From Pseudomonas frederiksbergensis (GTDB taxonomy: Bacteria > Pseudomonadota > Gammaproteobacteria > Pseudomonadales > Pseudomonadaceae): a stretch of DNA of 64,000 nucleotides. Where the stretch lies: contig NZ_CP017886.1 of NCBI RefSeq assembly GCF_001874645.1, positions 1,984,001-2,048,000 on the forward strand, given 5' to 3'. Positions 10,098 through 20,697 of this stretch are shown here, in pieces. The number at the start of each line of letters is the position of its first letter. Positions within the stretch are counted from its first letter, which is position 1. The position numbers were made by a program, and so were the translations under genes. The notes beneath the pieces were generated by a model. That model was not told where the DNA came from. It did not search any database and was given only the letters and a program-made list of their open reading frames with translations.

Positions 10098-10922
10098 ATG
10101 AGCGAGCTTTTTTACAACGCTGTGCCGAACGCGACCCGAGTCGCCCCGCCACTGCCTGAACCGCGCCAATACCCCAGCGAGAAACCGCAGCGGGTCTACC
10201 TGTTTGGCACGTGTGTGGTCGACCTGTTTTATCCCGAAGCCGGGATGGACGCGATTCACTTGCTCGAACGCGAAGGCATTCGCGTGGAGTACCCGCAAGG
10301 GCAAAGCTGCTGCGGACAACCGGCTTACACCTCGGGTTACACCGAACAGGCCCGGACCGTGGCGCGCTCGCAATTGGCGCTGTTCGCCGGAGACTATCCG
10401 GTGGTGGTGCCTTCGGGCTCCTGCGCGGGAATGCTCCGTGAACATTACGCTGACTTATTCAAGGACGAGCCGGACACGTTGAAACAGGTCCAGTCCCTGG
10501 CGGCGCGGACCTATGAGCTGGCCGAGTTTCTGCTGTTCGTCTGCAAGGTGCAGCTCAAGGACAGCGGCGAGCCGGTCAAAGTGGCGCTGCACACCTCGTG
10601 CTCGGCACGGCGTGAGATGAACACCCACTTGCATGGCCGCGAGTTATTGTCGCAGCTGAGCAACGTGGAACGGGTTGATCACGACCACGAAAGCGAATGC
10701 TGTGGCTTTGGTGGGACATTCAGCGTCCGAATGCCAGACATTTCCGGTGCGATGGTCGCTGACAAGACCAAAGCCCTGAAGGAATCCGGCGCACACACGG
10801 TGCTAAGTGCCGACTGTGGCTGTTTGATGAACATCAACGGTTCGTTGGAAAAACAGAACGAAGCGTTGCGCGGTCAACATCTGGCCAGCTTCCTCTGGCA
10901 GCGTATTGGAGGTGCTTCATGA
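10098..10922 (+). CDS. lutA: L-lactate dehydrogenase complex subunit LutA (LldA/YkgE)
   Basis: A 274-residue protein with two cysteine-rich CCG domains: GQSCCGQPAYTSGY near residue 73 and ECCGFGGTFSV near 205. With LutB and LutC it forms the cytoplasmic iron-sulfur enzyme that oxidises L-lactate to pyruvate. The start at 10098 follows a GGAGAC ribosome site; it removes a non-conserved upstream extension. It overlaps lutB by 4 nt (ATGA). Confidence 0.93.
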   Translation: MSELFYNAVPNATRVAPPLPEPRQYPSEKPQRVYLFGTCVVDLFYPEAGMDAIHLLEREGIRVEYPQGQSCCGQPAYTSGYTEQARTVARSQLALFAGDYPVVVPSGSCAGMLREHYADLFKDEPDTLKQVQSLAARTYELAEFLLFVCKVQLKDSGEPVKVALHTSCSARREMNTHLHGRELLSQLSNVERVDHDHESECCGFGGTFSVRMPDISGAMVADKTKALKESGAHTVLSADCGCLMNINGSLEKQNEALRGQHLASFLWQRIGGAS

Positions 10923-12376
10923 GCACGCCTACGCTGATTCCGACTGTTGCCGTGTCGGAAGATTTTCGCACCCGGGCTCACGAGGCGTTGGGTGACACGC
11001 AACTGCGAAACAACTTTCGCAGTGCGATGGATTCACTGATGGCAAAGCGGGCAGCGTCTTTCAGCGATGCCTTTGAGCGAGAACACTTACGCGCCCTGGG
11101 CAATGCTATTCGTGCCCGCGCGTTATCCAAGTTGCCCGACCTGCTCGAGCAACTGGAACAGAACCTGACCCGCAACGGTGTGACAGTGCACTGGGCGGAA
11201 ACGGTGGACGAGGCCAATGGCATCGTCTTATCGATCATCCGTGCTCACGAGGCGCGGCAAGTGATCAAGGGCAAATCGATGGTCAGCGAAGAGATGGAGA
11301 TGAACCATGTCCTCGCTGAACAAGGCATTGAATGCCTTGAGTCGGACATGGGCGAGTTCATCGTCCAGCTCGACCACGAGAAGCCTTCACATATCATTAT
11401 GCCGGCGATCCACAAGAATGCCGGTCAGGTCGCGTCCTTGTTCCACGACAAACTTGGCGTGGAGTACACCAAGGACGTTGACCAACTCATTCAGATTGGT
11501 CGCAAGGTCTTGCGGCAGAAATTCTTCGAAGCTGACATCGGCGTCTCTGGCGTCAACTTCGCCGTGGCCGAAACCGGCACCCTGCTGCTGGTGGAAAACG
11601 AAGGCAACGGGCGCATGTCGACCACAGTGCCGCCGGTACACATCGCCGTCACCGGGATCGAGAAAGTCGTCGAAAATCTGCGGGACGTTGTACCGCTGCT
11701 ATCGCTGCTGACACGCTCGGCCCTCGGCCAGCCAATCACCACCTACGTCAACATGATCTCCGGCCCGCGCAAAGAACATGAACTCGACGGCCCGCAAGAA
11801 GTGCACCTGGTATTGATCGACAACGGTCGCAGCCAGGCCTTTGCCGACAGCGAACTGCGCCAGACCCTGAACTGCATCCGCTGCGGTGCCTGCATGAACC
11901 ATTGCCCGGTTTACACGCGCATCGGCGGTCATGCCTATGGCGAAGTTTATCCAGGCCCGATCGGCAAGATCATCACCCCGCACCTGGTCGGCCTGGCGAA
12001 AGTCCCGGACCACCCGAGCGCCTCGTCGCTGTGCGGTGCCTGCGGTGAAGTCTGCCCGGTAAAAATTCCGATCCCGGCACTGCTGCGCCGCCTACGCGAA
12101 GAAAACGTCAAAGCCCCTGACAGTCCTCATCAAGTGATGCGCGGCCAGGGCAGCAAGTACTCGCGCAAAGAGCGCTTCATCTGGAACGCCTGGGCGAAGC
12201 TCAACAGCTCGCCGACGCTGTATCGGCTATTCGGTTTCTTCGCCACTCGCCTGCGCGCCCTCACGCCAAACAACATTGGCCCGTGGACGCAAAACCACAG
12301 CGCACCGAAACCCGCCGCTCGCTCACTGCACGACATGGCCCGTGAGCATCTGGCCAAACAGGGAGATCGCCGATGA
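10919..12376 (+). CDS. lutB: L-lactate dehydrogenase complex iron-sulfur subunit LutB (LldB/YkgF)
   Basis: A 485-residue LutB. The N-terminal LUD domain (about 60-290) is followed by two 4Fe-4S motifs, CIRCGACMNHCPVY (near 318) and CGACGEVCPVKIP (near 370), and a C-terminal DUF3390-type helical region. It is the electron-transfer subunit of the LutABC complex. It starts in the lutA stop (ATGA) and ends in the lutC start, so translation is coupled. Confidence 0.94.
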   Translation: MSTPTLIPTVAVSEDFRTRAHEALGDTQLRNNFRSAMDSLMAKRAASFSDAFEREHLRALGNAIRARALSKLPDLLEQLEQNLTRNGVTVHWAETVDEANGIVLSIIRAHEARQVIKGKSMVSEEMEMNHVLAEQGIECLESDMGEFIVQLDHEKPSHIIMPAIHKNAGQVASLFHDKLGVEYTKDVDQLIQIGRKVLRQKFFEADIGVSGVNFAVAETGTLLLVENEGNGRMSTTVPPVHIAVTGIEKVVENLRDVVPLLSLLTRSALGQPITTYVNMISGPRKEHELDGPQEVHLVLIDNGRSQAFADSELRQTLNCIRCGACMNHCPVYTRIGGHAYGEVYPGPIGKIITPHLVGLAKVPDHPSASSLCGACGEVCPVKIPIPALLRRLREENVKAPDSPHQVMRGQGSKYSRKERFIWNAWAKLNSSPTLYRLFGFFATRLRALTPNNIGPWTQNHSAPKPAARSLHDMAREHLAKQGDRR

Positions 12377-13040
12377 GCGCCAAGCAAAACATCCTCGCCA
12401 AGCTGCGCAACAGTCTGACCGGCACCACACCAGTGCCTGACAACTTCGATGAAACGCTGGTGACCGAGCCTTATACCTACCCCCCAGAGCAACGCATCCC
12501 GCAACTGCGCAAACTGATGGAAGCGGTGCACACCGAAATCCACCTGACCAGCGAGCAAGGCTGGCCTGAGTTGCTCGCGCAATTGCTGCGCGACCGTCAG
12601 TTGCCGAGCCTGCTGATTGCACCGACTACGCCGCACGGTCAACGTGTCACGCAGCATTGGGCAAACAATTCTGACCTACCCACACTGAAGGCCTACGACC
12701 GTCCGGTCGAAGAGTGGAAGGCCGAACTGTTCAACGACACCCCGGCCAGCCTGACCACCACCCTCGGCGCCATCGCCGCCACTGGCAGCCTGATCATCTG
12801 GCCCACCCGCGAAGAACCACGACTGATGAGCCTGGTGCCGCCGGTGCATTTCGCCCTGCTCAAGGCCAGTGAAATTCGCGACAACTTCTATCAGGTCCAG
12901 CAAGAGTACGAGTGGGCCCAAGGCATGCCGACTAACGCTTTGCTGGTGTCCGGCCCGTCGAAAACCGCCGACATCGAGCAAGTCCTGGCTTACGGCGCCC
13001 ACGGCCCGAAAGACCTGGTGGTGCTGATCCTGGAGGACCA

Positions 13041-13044
<4 letters not shown>
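12373..13044 (+). CDS. lutC: L-lactate dehydrogenase complex subunit LutC (LldC/YkgG)
   Basis: A 223-residue LUD-domain protein, the third subunit of the LutABC L-lactate oxidation complex. It shows the family strand/loop LTTTLGAIAATGSLIIW and RLMSLVPPVHFAL, parallel to the LUD domain of LutB. Coupled by 4-nt overlaps to lutB and dld. Exact catalytic contribution of this subunit is not established in the family. Confidence 0.92.
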
Positions 13045-15851
<2,807 letters not shown>

Positions 15852-16016
15852 TACATACGCCATCCAGCAAGGGGCACTTCGCTCCTTTGCTGTACTCTCC
15901 TGCCGACGAAAAACAACGCTATTTTTCCCGCTTCACAAGAACCCTTGTGCGCCGCTACAGTCTATCTGTTAAGCCCAAACACCCTGGGTTCCCGACGCTG
16001 TTCAAGGAGAAACCCC

Positions 16017-16292
16017 ATGAAGCGATCCGCCCTGTCCGGACTGCTTATCTGCGCAACACTGACAACCTCCCACGCCTTTGCCTCAAGCGAGGGCGATCTG
16101 TGTGCGAGGAACCTTCAAACACTCACCAGCGAACTGGCCAATGCGACCAAGCTGGATGCCGCCACACAAAGCGACGCCACGAGCAAACTCCAGCAAGCCA
16201 AATCTGCCTATGACGCGAAAAACGACAGGGAATGCGTAGCCCTGACGCAGCAGGCGCTGCAGTCCGTTCAAAGCCACAAAAACAGCCAGTAA
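16017..16292 (+). CDS. Small secreted protein, unknown function
   Basis: A 91-residue protein with an N-terminal signal peptide (MKRSALSGLLICATLTTSHA, probable cleavage after AFA near residue 23). The mature part is Lys/Gln/Ala rich and helical, with two cysteines (CARNLQ and ECVALTQ) that could form one disulfide. AAGGAG ribosome site at 16004-16009 fixes the start. Lies between dld and ssrA. Periplasmic location is inferred; no family recognised. Confidence 0.75.
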   Translation: MKRSALSGLLICATLTTSHAFASSEGDLCARNLQTLTSELANATKLDAATQSDATSKLQQAKSAYDAKNDRECVALTQQALQSVQSHKNSQ

Positions 16293-16323
16293 CCCGGCCC
16301 TGACACGCACGCTGGACAGAAGG

Positions 16324-16352
16324 TCGACTCGCTACGCGCATTGGCGTACACT
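16324..16352 (+). promoter_or_regulatory. ssrA promoter
   Basis: TCGACT (16324-16329), a 17-nt spacer and TACACT (16347-16352) form a plausible sigma-70 promoter about 33 nt upstream of the mature tmRNA 5' end. The short leader contains a CTGCTG/CAGCAG hairpin (16361-16380) next to the expected RNase P cut. Confidence 0.6.
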
Positions 16353-16384
16353 ACGCAAACCTGCTGGTTACACACAGCAGGTTC

Positions 16385-16778
16385 GGGGCCGTTTAGGATT
16401 CGACGCCGGTTGCGAAACTTTAGGTGCATGCCGAGTTGGTAACAGAACTCGTAAATCCACTGTTGCAACTTCCTATAGTTGCCAATGACGAAACCTACGG
16501 GGAATACGCTCTCGCTGCGTAAGCAGCCTTAGCCCTTCCCTCCTGGTACCTTCGGGTCCAGCAATCATCAGGGGATGTCTGTAAACCCAAAGTGATTGTC
16601 ATATAGAACAGAATCGCCGTGCAGTACGTTGTGGACGAAGCGGCTAAAACTTACACAACTCGCCCAAAGCACCCTGCCCGTCGGGTCGCTGAGGGTTAAC
16701 TTAATAGACACGGCTACGCATGTAGTACCGACAGCGGAGTACTGGCGGACGGGGGTTCAAATCCCCCCGGCTCCACCA
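16385..16778 (+). ncRNA. ssrA: Transfer-messenger RNA (tmRNA)
   Basis: About 394 nt. The 5' GGGGCCG pairs with 3' CGGCTCC next to the encoded CCA (16776-16778), giving the tRNA-Ala-like acceptor arm. The 3' T-arm has GGTTCAAATCC. The internal reading frame encodes the tag ANDETYGEYALAA ending in TAA. Together with SmpB it rescues stalled ribosomes and tags the product for proteolysis. The 3' end serves as the attachment site of the following mobile island, which leaves the CCA end intact. Confidence 0.98.
16481..16522 (+). other. tmRNA tag-peptide frame (ANDETYGEYALAA, stop)
   Basis: The resume codon GCC at 16481 begins 13 codons that end with the C-terminal ALAA degron recognised by ClpXP, then TAA. 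Confidence 0.9.
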
Positions 16779-16780
16779 AA
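16754..16780. other. Left attachment core (attL) in the ssrA 3' end
   Basis: The T-arm and acceptor segment from GGTTCAAA to CCACCAAA is the usual crossover site of tmRNA-integrating elements. An integrase gene starts 165 bp downstream, and a diverged copy of the same segment closes the island at 26557-26582. Confidence 0.6.
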
Positions 16781-16820
16781 TACTAGTTTCCACATGTTCC
16801 CACATGACTCGGAAACACCC

Positions 16821-16850
16821 CAAGAAGCCCGCCCCGCGCGGGCTTTCTTG
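16821..16850 (+). terminator. Terminator after ssrA
   Basis: AGCCCGC - CCCGC - GCGGGCT with flanking AAGA/TTCTT forms a GC-rich hairpin followed by a T-rich stretch 43 nt after the tmRNA. It lies on the island side of the crossover, so it replaces the original ssrA terminator, which may be the one at 26591-26621. Confidence 0.7.
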
Positions 16851-16892
16851 TGTCTGGACATCCCCGAATGAACCCACACAGCATTGCACCCC

Positions 16893-16914
16893 GTGTATGC
16901 CTGCTTGTATGCTC
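16893..16914. repeat. Left pair of 12-bp-spaced GTGTATGCC repeats (candidate integrase arm sites)
   Basis: GTGTATGCC at 16893 and TTGTATGCT at 16905, exactly 12 bp apart; an inverted copy (GGCATACAC) follows at 16934-16942. The same motif pair with the same 12-bp period occurs near the other island end (26485, 26497). Arm-type integrase or excisionase sites are the natural reading, inferred only. Confidence 0.45.
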
Positions 16915-16944
16915 GCCTTAAATTTGAAACTGGGGCATACACGC

Positions 16945-18186
16945 ATGAAGCGTTCGGAGATTAAGCGCCGTCCGATGGCAGACACCACCCTGGCCAGCCT
17001 TGAGCCTGAAGCCAGCACCTACCGTGAACTGGATGGCGCCGGGCTCTATCTGCGAGTGAAGCCCACTGGCCAGAAATCCTGGGAGCTGCGTTACAAAAAA
17101 GCCGATGGCAAATGGTCCTGGCTAGGCTTGGGAGGCTACGGCAAGGGCAGCCACCAGTTGACCGGCGAACAGGCACGCCAGAAGGCGGCAGAGCTGCGCG
17201 ACAGCACAATGAAAGATGGCAGCATGCTCGCCACCCAGCGCGCCCAAAAGGCAGCGGAGCGCGAAGCCGCCAATAACACTTTCGAACATCTGGCACGCGA
17301 GTGGTACGCCAACAAGCGCAAAGGCTGGAGTGCGGGTACTGCAACCCGAACCATTGGCGCCCTGGAACTGCATGTGTTTCCGGTCTTCGGCAAGCGGCCC
17401 TATCAGGGTGTTCTGCCAATGGAATGGATGGAGTTCCTGCGCGGTATGGAACAATCCGGGATCGTCGAGCAGACCAGCCGAGTACGTGGCATGTGCAGGG
17501 AAATTTACGACCTGGCTCGCGTCACCGGCCGCGCCACTCACAATCCGCTGGAAGGATTGCACAAGTTCCTGCTGACCAAGCCAGCCGAGAACTATGCCCA
17601 CGTTTCAATCGACGAATTGCCGCCTCTATTGCGAGCTATCAGAGCCTACCCAAGCGCGGTAGACGTTCGTATCGGCTTACACCTGCTGTCTATGCTCGCC
17701 TGTCGACCGTCTGAGCTGCGAGAGGCCCGGTGGTCTGAGTTCGATTTAGATGGGGGCCTGTGGACTGTTCCCGCCGAACGAATGAAGCGCCGTCGTGAGC
17801 ATGTGGTTCCCTTGCCGCGCCAATCCGTCGAACTGCTGCACAATCTGCACAACCTCACCGGCGCTTACCTCCTGCTGTTCCCAGGTCGTAGCGACACCAC
17901 CAAGCCGCGCTCAAATACCGTTTTTCTGATGGCCCTGCGTCGACTGGGCTACGAAGGGCGGCAGACCGGCCACGGATTCCGTCATATCGCCAGCACGATC
18001 CTCAATGAACACGGTTTCGATGAAAACCACATTGAGGCCCAGCTATCGCACGTTAAAGACGGGATTGCAGGGGTGTACAACAAGGCCCAATACCTGGCCC
18101 AGCGCACGACCATGATGCAGTGGTATGCCGACCACCTAGACAAGCTGGCAAACGGCAATGTTGTAGAAATGAGCAGGCGAGCTTAA
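16945..18186 (+). CDS. int: Tyrosine site-specific integrase (P4-type)
   Basis: A 413-residue tyrosine recombinase. It has an N-terminal DUF4102-like arm-binding domain (residues 10-95, ELDGAGLYLRVKPTGQKSWELRYK), a SAM-like core-binding domain (about 115-205) and a catalytic domain. Catalytic residues are visible: Arg in LACRPSELREARW, HxxR in GHGFRHIAST, His in LSHVKDG and the Tyr in GVYNKAQY. The start at 16945 removes a non-family N-terminal stretch. Position next to the ssrA 3' end and domain type identify it as the enzyme that integrates the island there. Confidence 0.93.
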   Translation: MKRSEIKRRPMADTTLASLEPEASTYRELDGAGLYLRVKPTGQKSWELRYKKADGKWSWLGLGGYGKGSHQLTGEQARQKAAELRDSTMKDGSMLATQRAQKAAEREAANNTFEHLAREWYANKRKGWSAGTATRTIGALELHVFPVFGKRPYQGVLPMEWMEFLRGMEQSGIVEQTSRVRGMCREIYDLARVTGRATHNPLEGLHKFLLTKPAENYAHVSIDELPPLLRAIRAYPSAVDVRIGLHLLSMLACRPSELREARWSEFDLDGGLWTVPAERMKRRREHVVPLPRQSVELLHNLHNLTGAYLLLFPGRSDTTKPRSNTVFLMALRRLGYEGRQTGHGFRHIASTILNEHGFDENHIEAQLSHVKDGIAGVYNKAQYLAQRTTMMQWYADHLDKLANGNVVEMSRRA

Positions 18187-18225
18187 TTCAAACTCACATC
18201 CATCAACTCAGTTCTGGAGGCCCGA

Positions 18226-19104
18226 TTGCACACCAAGAATGTGAAGTACATAAGTGAGCAAGAGACCTGTAAGCGTCTCAGTAAGGATATTGGTAGGGAA
18301 ATTTCGAGGGAAGAAATAATCGAGCTTTCTGAGGCTGGTGTCATTCCGGCTTATATGGAATTTCGTCCAACTGATAGCCGAGCTTTTCCGGAAAAACGAT
18401 TCTACTTTGTCCATGCATTAGAGGAAGACGTTTGCATCGGAAACGGATTTGAAACCGAGTTAAAAGCCTTGCCGTTTCCTCTTCGGGAGGGAGGAATATT
18501 CAGAGCTGCTGAATGGGCGTTTCATGGTAATAGCAGGCTTCCAACGCTTCAGACAGTGGACTATAAGGTCTTTGCAAAACATATTGAAGGCCATCTTGAA
18601 CCGATAAGTGAGGATCATTTTGTACGAGTCTACGCGCCGCTTGAAGTCAAACCTTCCAGCGTCAAAGTGAAACGGTACTTTAGTAACAAGATGGTTGAGC
18701 CTACTATCCACGGCTACTGCAATGCATTTGCAGGTTTCGATATTGAGACAGTAGGAGAATGGCGGGGAATGAGTCCCTTCACGGACGACCCTGATTATCT
18801 GAATCCTGACAGAAGGCGCCCTAACAGGAAGAGTGCAAACGAGCCAAGCGAAAGCATGGGGATGGAGTTGATAATTATCTCTGCGTTAAAGCAAATAGTG
18901 GAAACGTTGAGTGCACAAAAAGGAAGTAAGAAGTATACACAGGGAGATATTGCCAGAATGATCGAGGATATCTATCCATCCTGCATTAGTGATACCACAA
19001 TCAATAATATTTTTTCCGCCGCGAACAAAAAGCGGCTTGAGGTGATCGCACGGGCAAAGCAGAAGCAAGCCGACGATGCCAAGCTGATGAAGGATGCATT
19101 TTAG
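18226..19104 (+). CDS. Unknown island protein, 292 aa, AT-rich
   Basis: Starts at TTG with a strong GGAGG site 5 nt upstream (18216-18220). No family recognised. The first 40 residues (EQETCKRLSKDIGREISREE) look like a short helical DNA-binding-type segment. The middle is a mixed alpha/beta region with FDIETVGEWRGMSPFTDDPD near 175-195. The C-terminal 90 residues are helical, with YTQGDIARMIEDIYPSC and DTTINNIFSAANKKR resembling a helix-turn-helix, and a Lys/Ala-rich end. Base composition is visibly AT-richer than all neighbours. In P4-like satellites the place beside the integrase often holds cargo such as phage defence; that is context, not evidence of function. Confidence 0.7.
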   Translation: MHTKNVKYISEQETCKRLSKDIGREISREEIIELSEAGVIPAYMEFRPTDSRAFPEKRFYFVHALEEDVCIGNGFETELKALPFPLREGGIFRAAEWAFHGNSRLPTLQTVDYKVFAKHIEGHLEPISEDHFVRVYAPLEVKPSSVKVKRYFSNKMVEPTIHGYCNAFAGFDIETVGEWRGMSPFTDDPDYLNPDRRRPNRKSANEPSESMGMELIIISALKQIVETLSAQKGSKKYTQGDIARMIEDIYPSCISDTTINNIFSAANKKRLEVIARAKQKQADDAKLMKDAF

Positions 19105-19179
19105 GAATTTTGCAATTGCAATGACTCTGCTTCGTCGTGTGCATAACGTGGCAAGCCTCAATCGTATGGAGGCAAGTGA

Positions 19180-19434
19180 ATGCACCCGAACACTCCCCAC
19201 TCAAGCAAAGGGCTGATCCGTCAGCCCGCCCTCTGCCTATGGCTGGACGTGACCCGTTCCGGTCTCGCCAAGCTCAGAGCAAAAGACTCCTCATTCCCAA
19301 AGCCCATCAAGGATGGCGACTCGCGACAAGCTGCCGCTTATTACGTCGTGGCCGAGGTGGAAGCCTGGCTGCAATCCAAGATTGCCGCCCGAGACAAAGC
19401 CCAAACTTGTGAGAATGAGGATGCGAAACAGTGA
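19180..19434 (+). CDS. AlpA-like small DNA-binding regulator/excisionase
   Basis: An 84-residue protein with the AlpA/MerR-like helix-turn-helix layout: CLWLDVTRSGLAKLRAKDSSFPKPIKDG, then AAAYYVVAEVEAWLQSKIAAR (residues about 20-72). AlpA-type proteins in satellites activate integrase transcription or act as excisionases. GGAGG ribosome site at 19168-19172, 7 nt before the ATG. It lies between the unknown AT-rich gene and the left 74-bp repeat. Confidence 0.65.
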   Translation: MHPNTPHSSKGLIRQPALCLWLDVTRSGLAKLRAKDSSFPKPIKDGDSRQAAAYYVVAEVEAWLQSKIAARDKAQTCENEDAKQ

Positions 19435-19455
19435 GCAGTCCGAACGTTATGTGCT

Positions 19456-19529
19456 CCAGTCGTGCCCTTTTTGTGCAGTCGTGCCCATGCCCAAGGGTGG
19501 GCACTACTGAGGGCACAAGGGCACGACTG
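19456..19529 (+). repeat. Left copy of a 74-bp inverted repeat with five GGGCAC hexamers
   Basis: Runs from CCAGTCGTGCCC to GGGCACGACTG. It matches the reverse complement of 25986-26059 at 70 of 74 positions by eye. Inside are GTGCCC at 19462 and 19481 and GGGCAC at 19499, 19511 and 19519, so the unit is itself palindromic. It lies just after the AlpA-like gene. Confidence 0.9.
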
Positions 19530-19577
19530 CCGAAATTTTCGCTTGCCAGTGACAGGTTTGACGGTTATGGTTTCGCC

Positions 19578-19664
19578 GTCGCTGCAAATTCAGCGACCGG
19601 GCTTGGTAACCCGATCAGCAAAAGGCGCAACAGCGCCCCCATTACGATTGCAGGCGCTTTTTTT
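19578..19664 (+). promoter_or_regulatory. Structured leader with terminator upstream of the C4-like RNA
   Basis: Three successive hairpins: GTCGCTG/CAGCGAC (19578-19597), CGGG-CTTGGTAA-CCCG (from about 19598), and AGCGCC/GGCGCT (19632-19658) followed by seven T residues, a good intrinsic terminator. The arrangement resembles the P4 early leader, where transcription stops unless repression by the small RNA is absent. Confidence 0.55.
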
Positions 19665-19667
19665 ACG

Positions 19668-19765
19668 TCCGCATTTCCGTTTTATGGCGGCTGTGCGTGG
19701 GAGACCCTCGGGTCTGCCGGGTTCCTTTTGCCCCGGTTTACCAACCCGCGTACAGCTGCCACCCA
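19668..19765 (+). ncRNA. C4/CI-type antisense RNA candidate
   Basis: A 12-bp closing stem (19690-19701 with 19745-19756, two G-U pairs) encloses two hairpins: AGACC-CTCG-GGTCT (19702-19715) and CCGGG/CCCGG (19717-19736). This two-hairpin fold, and the sequence around TTTATGGCGGC and GGGTCTGCCGG, resemble the C4 antisense RNA of P1/P7 and the CI immunity RNA of P4. The 3' flank AGCTGCCA is complementary to TGGCAGCT at 19784-19791, just before the ribosome site of the next gene, as expected for an RNA that blocks leader translation. Overlapping frames here would code for Ash-like peptides and are not annotated. Confidence 0.6.
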
Positions 19766-19791
19766 TTCGCTTGGTAACGAATGTGGCAGCT
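19754..19791 (+). promoter_or_regulatory. Hairpin competing with the C4-like closing stem
   Basis: AGCTGCCA (19754-19761) pairs with TGGCAGCT (19784-19791) and CATTCG with CGAATG, around the loop CTTGGTAA. The first 3 nt overlap the closing stem of the small RNA, so the two folds exclude each other. The loop CTTGGTAA and the following CAGCAAAAGG repeat those at 19602-19626. Confidence 0.5.
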
Positions 19792-19814
19792 CCTCAGCAA
19801 AAGGAGCGTCACCC

Positions 19815-19997
19815 ATGCTTACCCGTCTTTTCAGCCTCACTCCGTCCGAAGTCCAGAACAAGGTCGAGCGTCACCGTGCTCGCGCTGTCGCCCAGCTCAA
19901 GAGCCAATCCAGCCTCAAAGTTCGCCACCAGCGTTACAACGCCGAAATGGCCCGCGCCCGCTTCTTTGAAGCCATGTTGGCTGGAGGCGCACAATGA
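19815..19997 (+). CDS. Small basic island protein, 60 aa
   Basis: Begins at ATG 19815 with AAGGAG at 19801-19806, 8 nt upstream; ends overlapping the next start by ATGA. The protein is Arg/Ala rich and helical (NKVERHRARAVAQLKSQ, YNAEMARARFFEAMLAGG). No function recognised. As first gene after the C4-like leader it is the likely direct target of that RNA. Confidence 0.65.
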   Translation: MLTRLFSLTPSEVQNKVERHRARAVAQLKSQSSLKVRHQRYNAEMARARFFEAMLAGGAQ

Positions 19998-20284
19998 AAC
20001 ATCTAACTACTACCGAAGTTCGTTTTATCTCTCCTGCCCACGCACACAAAAAACAAGAATTGTTTAGGGTGAACCCTGACATTAATGTTCAAATCGCTTT
20101 GCATATCGCCTCGGATCTTCTTGCCAGTGTGATGGACAGCCTCGCTGATGCAGCTTCTGGGGGAATTCCACTTGAGGGCAATAACGCTTTTATGGTGACC
20201 CACACAGTTGAAAGCGCCCGAGCTGCGCTTAGTTCAGTGTTAGGGAAGTTTGAAAAAATTAACGACCTCAATCTAGGGGCGTAA
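19994..20284 (+). CDS. DUF3077-like protein
   Basis: A 96-residue helical protein. The core LFRVNPDINVQIALHIASDLLASVMDSL (split over residues 23-50) matches the DUF3077 pattern common in Pseudomonas, where a short F-x-V-N/P segment is followed by an Ala/Leu-rich helix pair. No biochemical role is known for the family. Coupled by ATGA overlap to the upstream small gene and 2 bp from the next start, so part of one operon. Confidence 0.55.
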   Translation: MKHLTTTEVRFISPAHAHKKQELFRVNPDINVQIALHIASDLLASVMDSLADAASGGIPLEGNNAFMVTHTVESARAALSSVLGKFEKINDLNLGA

Positions 20285-20286
20285 TC

Positions 20287-20697
20287 ATGAAAACTTCAAA
20301 TCAGCGCCAAGTTGCGCTGGCGGGATCGGCTTGCCTGGATAAAGTGCTTAGTTGTCTCGACAAAGTTAAATCGGCTGGCACTAACAAGTGGAAAGCATGC
20401 TGCCCGGCACATGACGACAAGTCTCCGAGTTTGGCAATTAGTGAAACATCAGACGGTACTGTGTTGCTTAAGTGCTGGAGCGGCTGTACGGCTCAGGACA
20501 TTGTTTCGGCTGTCGGGTTGGAGTTGCGCGATCTATTCCCAGGTGTAAAGCGCGAACGCCGCGGCCCCAGTGCTGCTGCGATCAAGCATGAGCGCGCTGT
20601 ATATCTGATTGGAAAGTCGCTGCTCGAAGACGGAAAGTTGTTTGGCGACGATCTACAGCGCTTCAACCTCGCCAAGCAGCGCCTGGGGGTCAAATGA
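20287..20697 (+). CDS. Primase-type zinc-finger protein
   Basis: A 136-residue protein. Residues 37-75 form a CHC2-like zinc ribbon: W-KACCPAHDDKSPSLAI then LLKCWSGCTAQDIVSAVGL, as in the N-terminus of P4 alpha/phage primases. The rest is a helical tail without a TOPRIM or polymerase domain, so it is a stand-alone finger that presumably works with the helicase encoded next door, which it overlaps by 4 nt (ATGA). Confidence 0.75.
   Translation: MKTSNQRQVALAGSACLDKVLSCLDKVKSAGTNKWKACCPAHDDKSPSLAISETSDGTVLLKCWSGCTAQDIVSAVGLELRDLFPGVKRERRGPSAAAIKHERAVYLIGKSLLEDGKLFGDDLQRFNLAKQRLGVK

Noticed and set aside
19462..20067. Overlapping frames with Ash/Icd-like peptide sequence (FRFMAAVRGRPSG)
   Set aside because: The likeness comes from the conserved C4-like RNA DNA itself. 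No ribosome site fits, and the frames run across the well-supported 60-aa gene. A short leader peptide cannot be excluded but is not supported.
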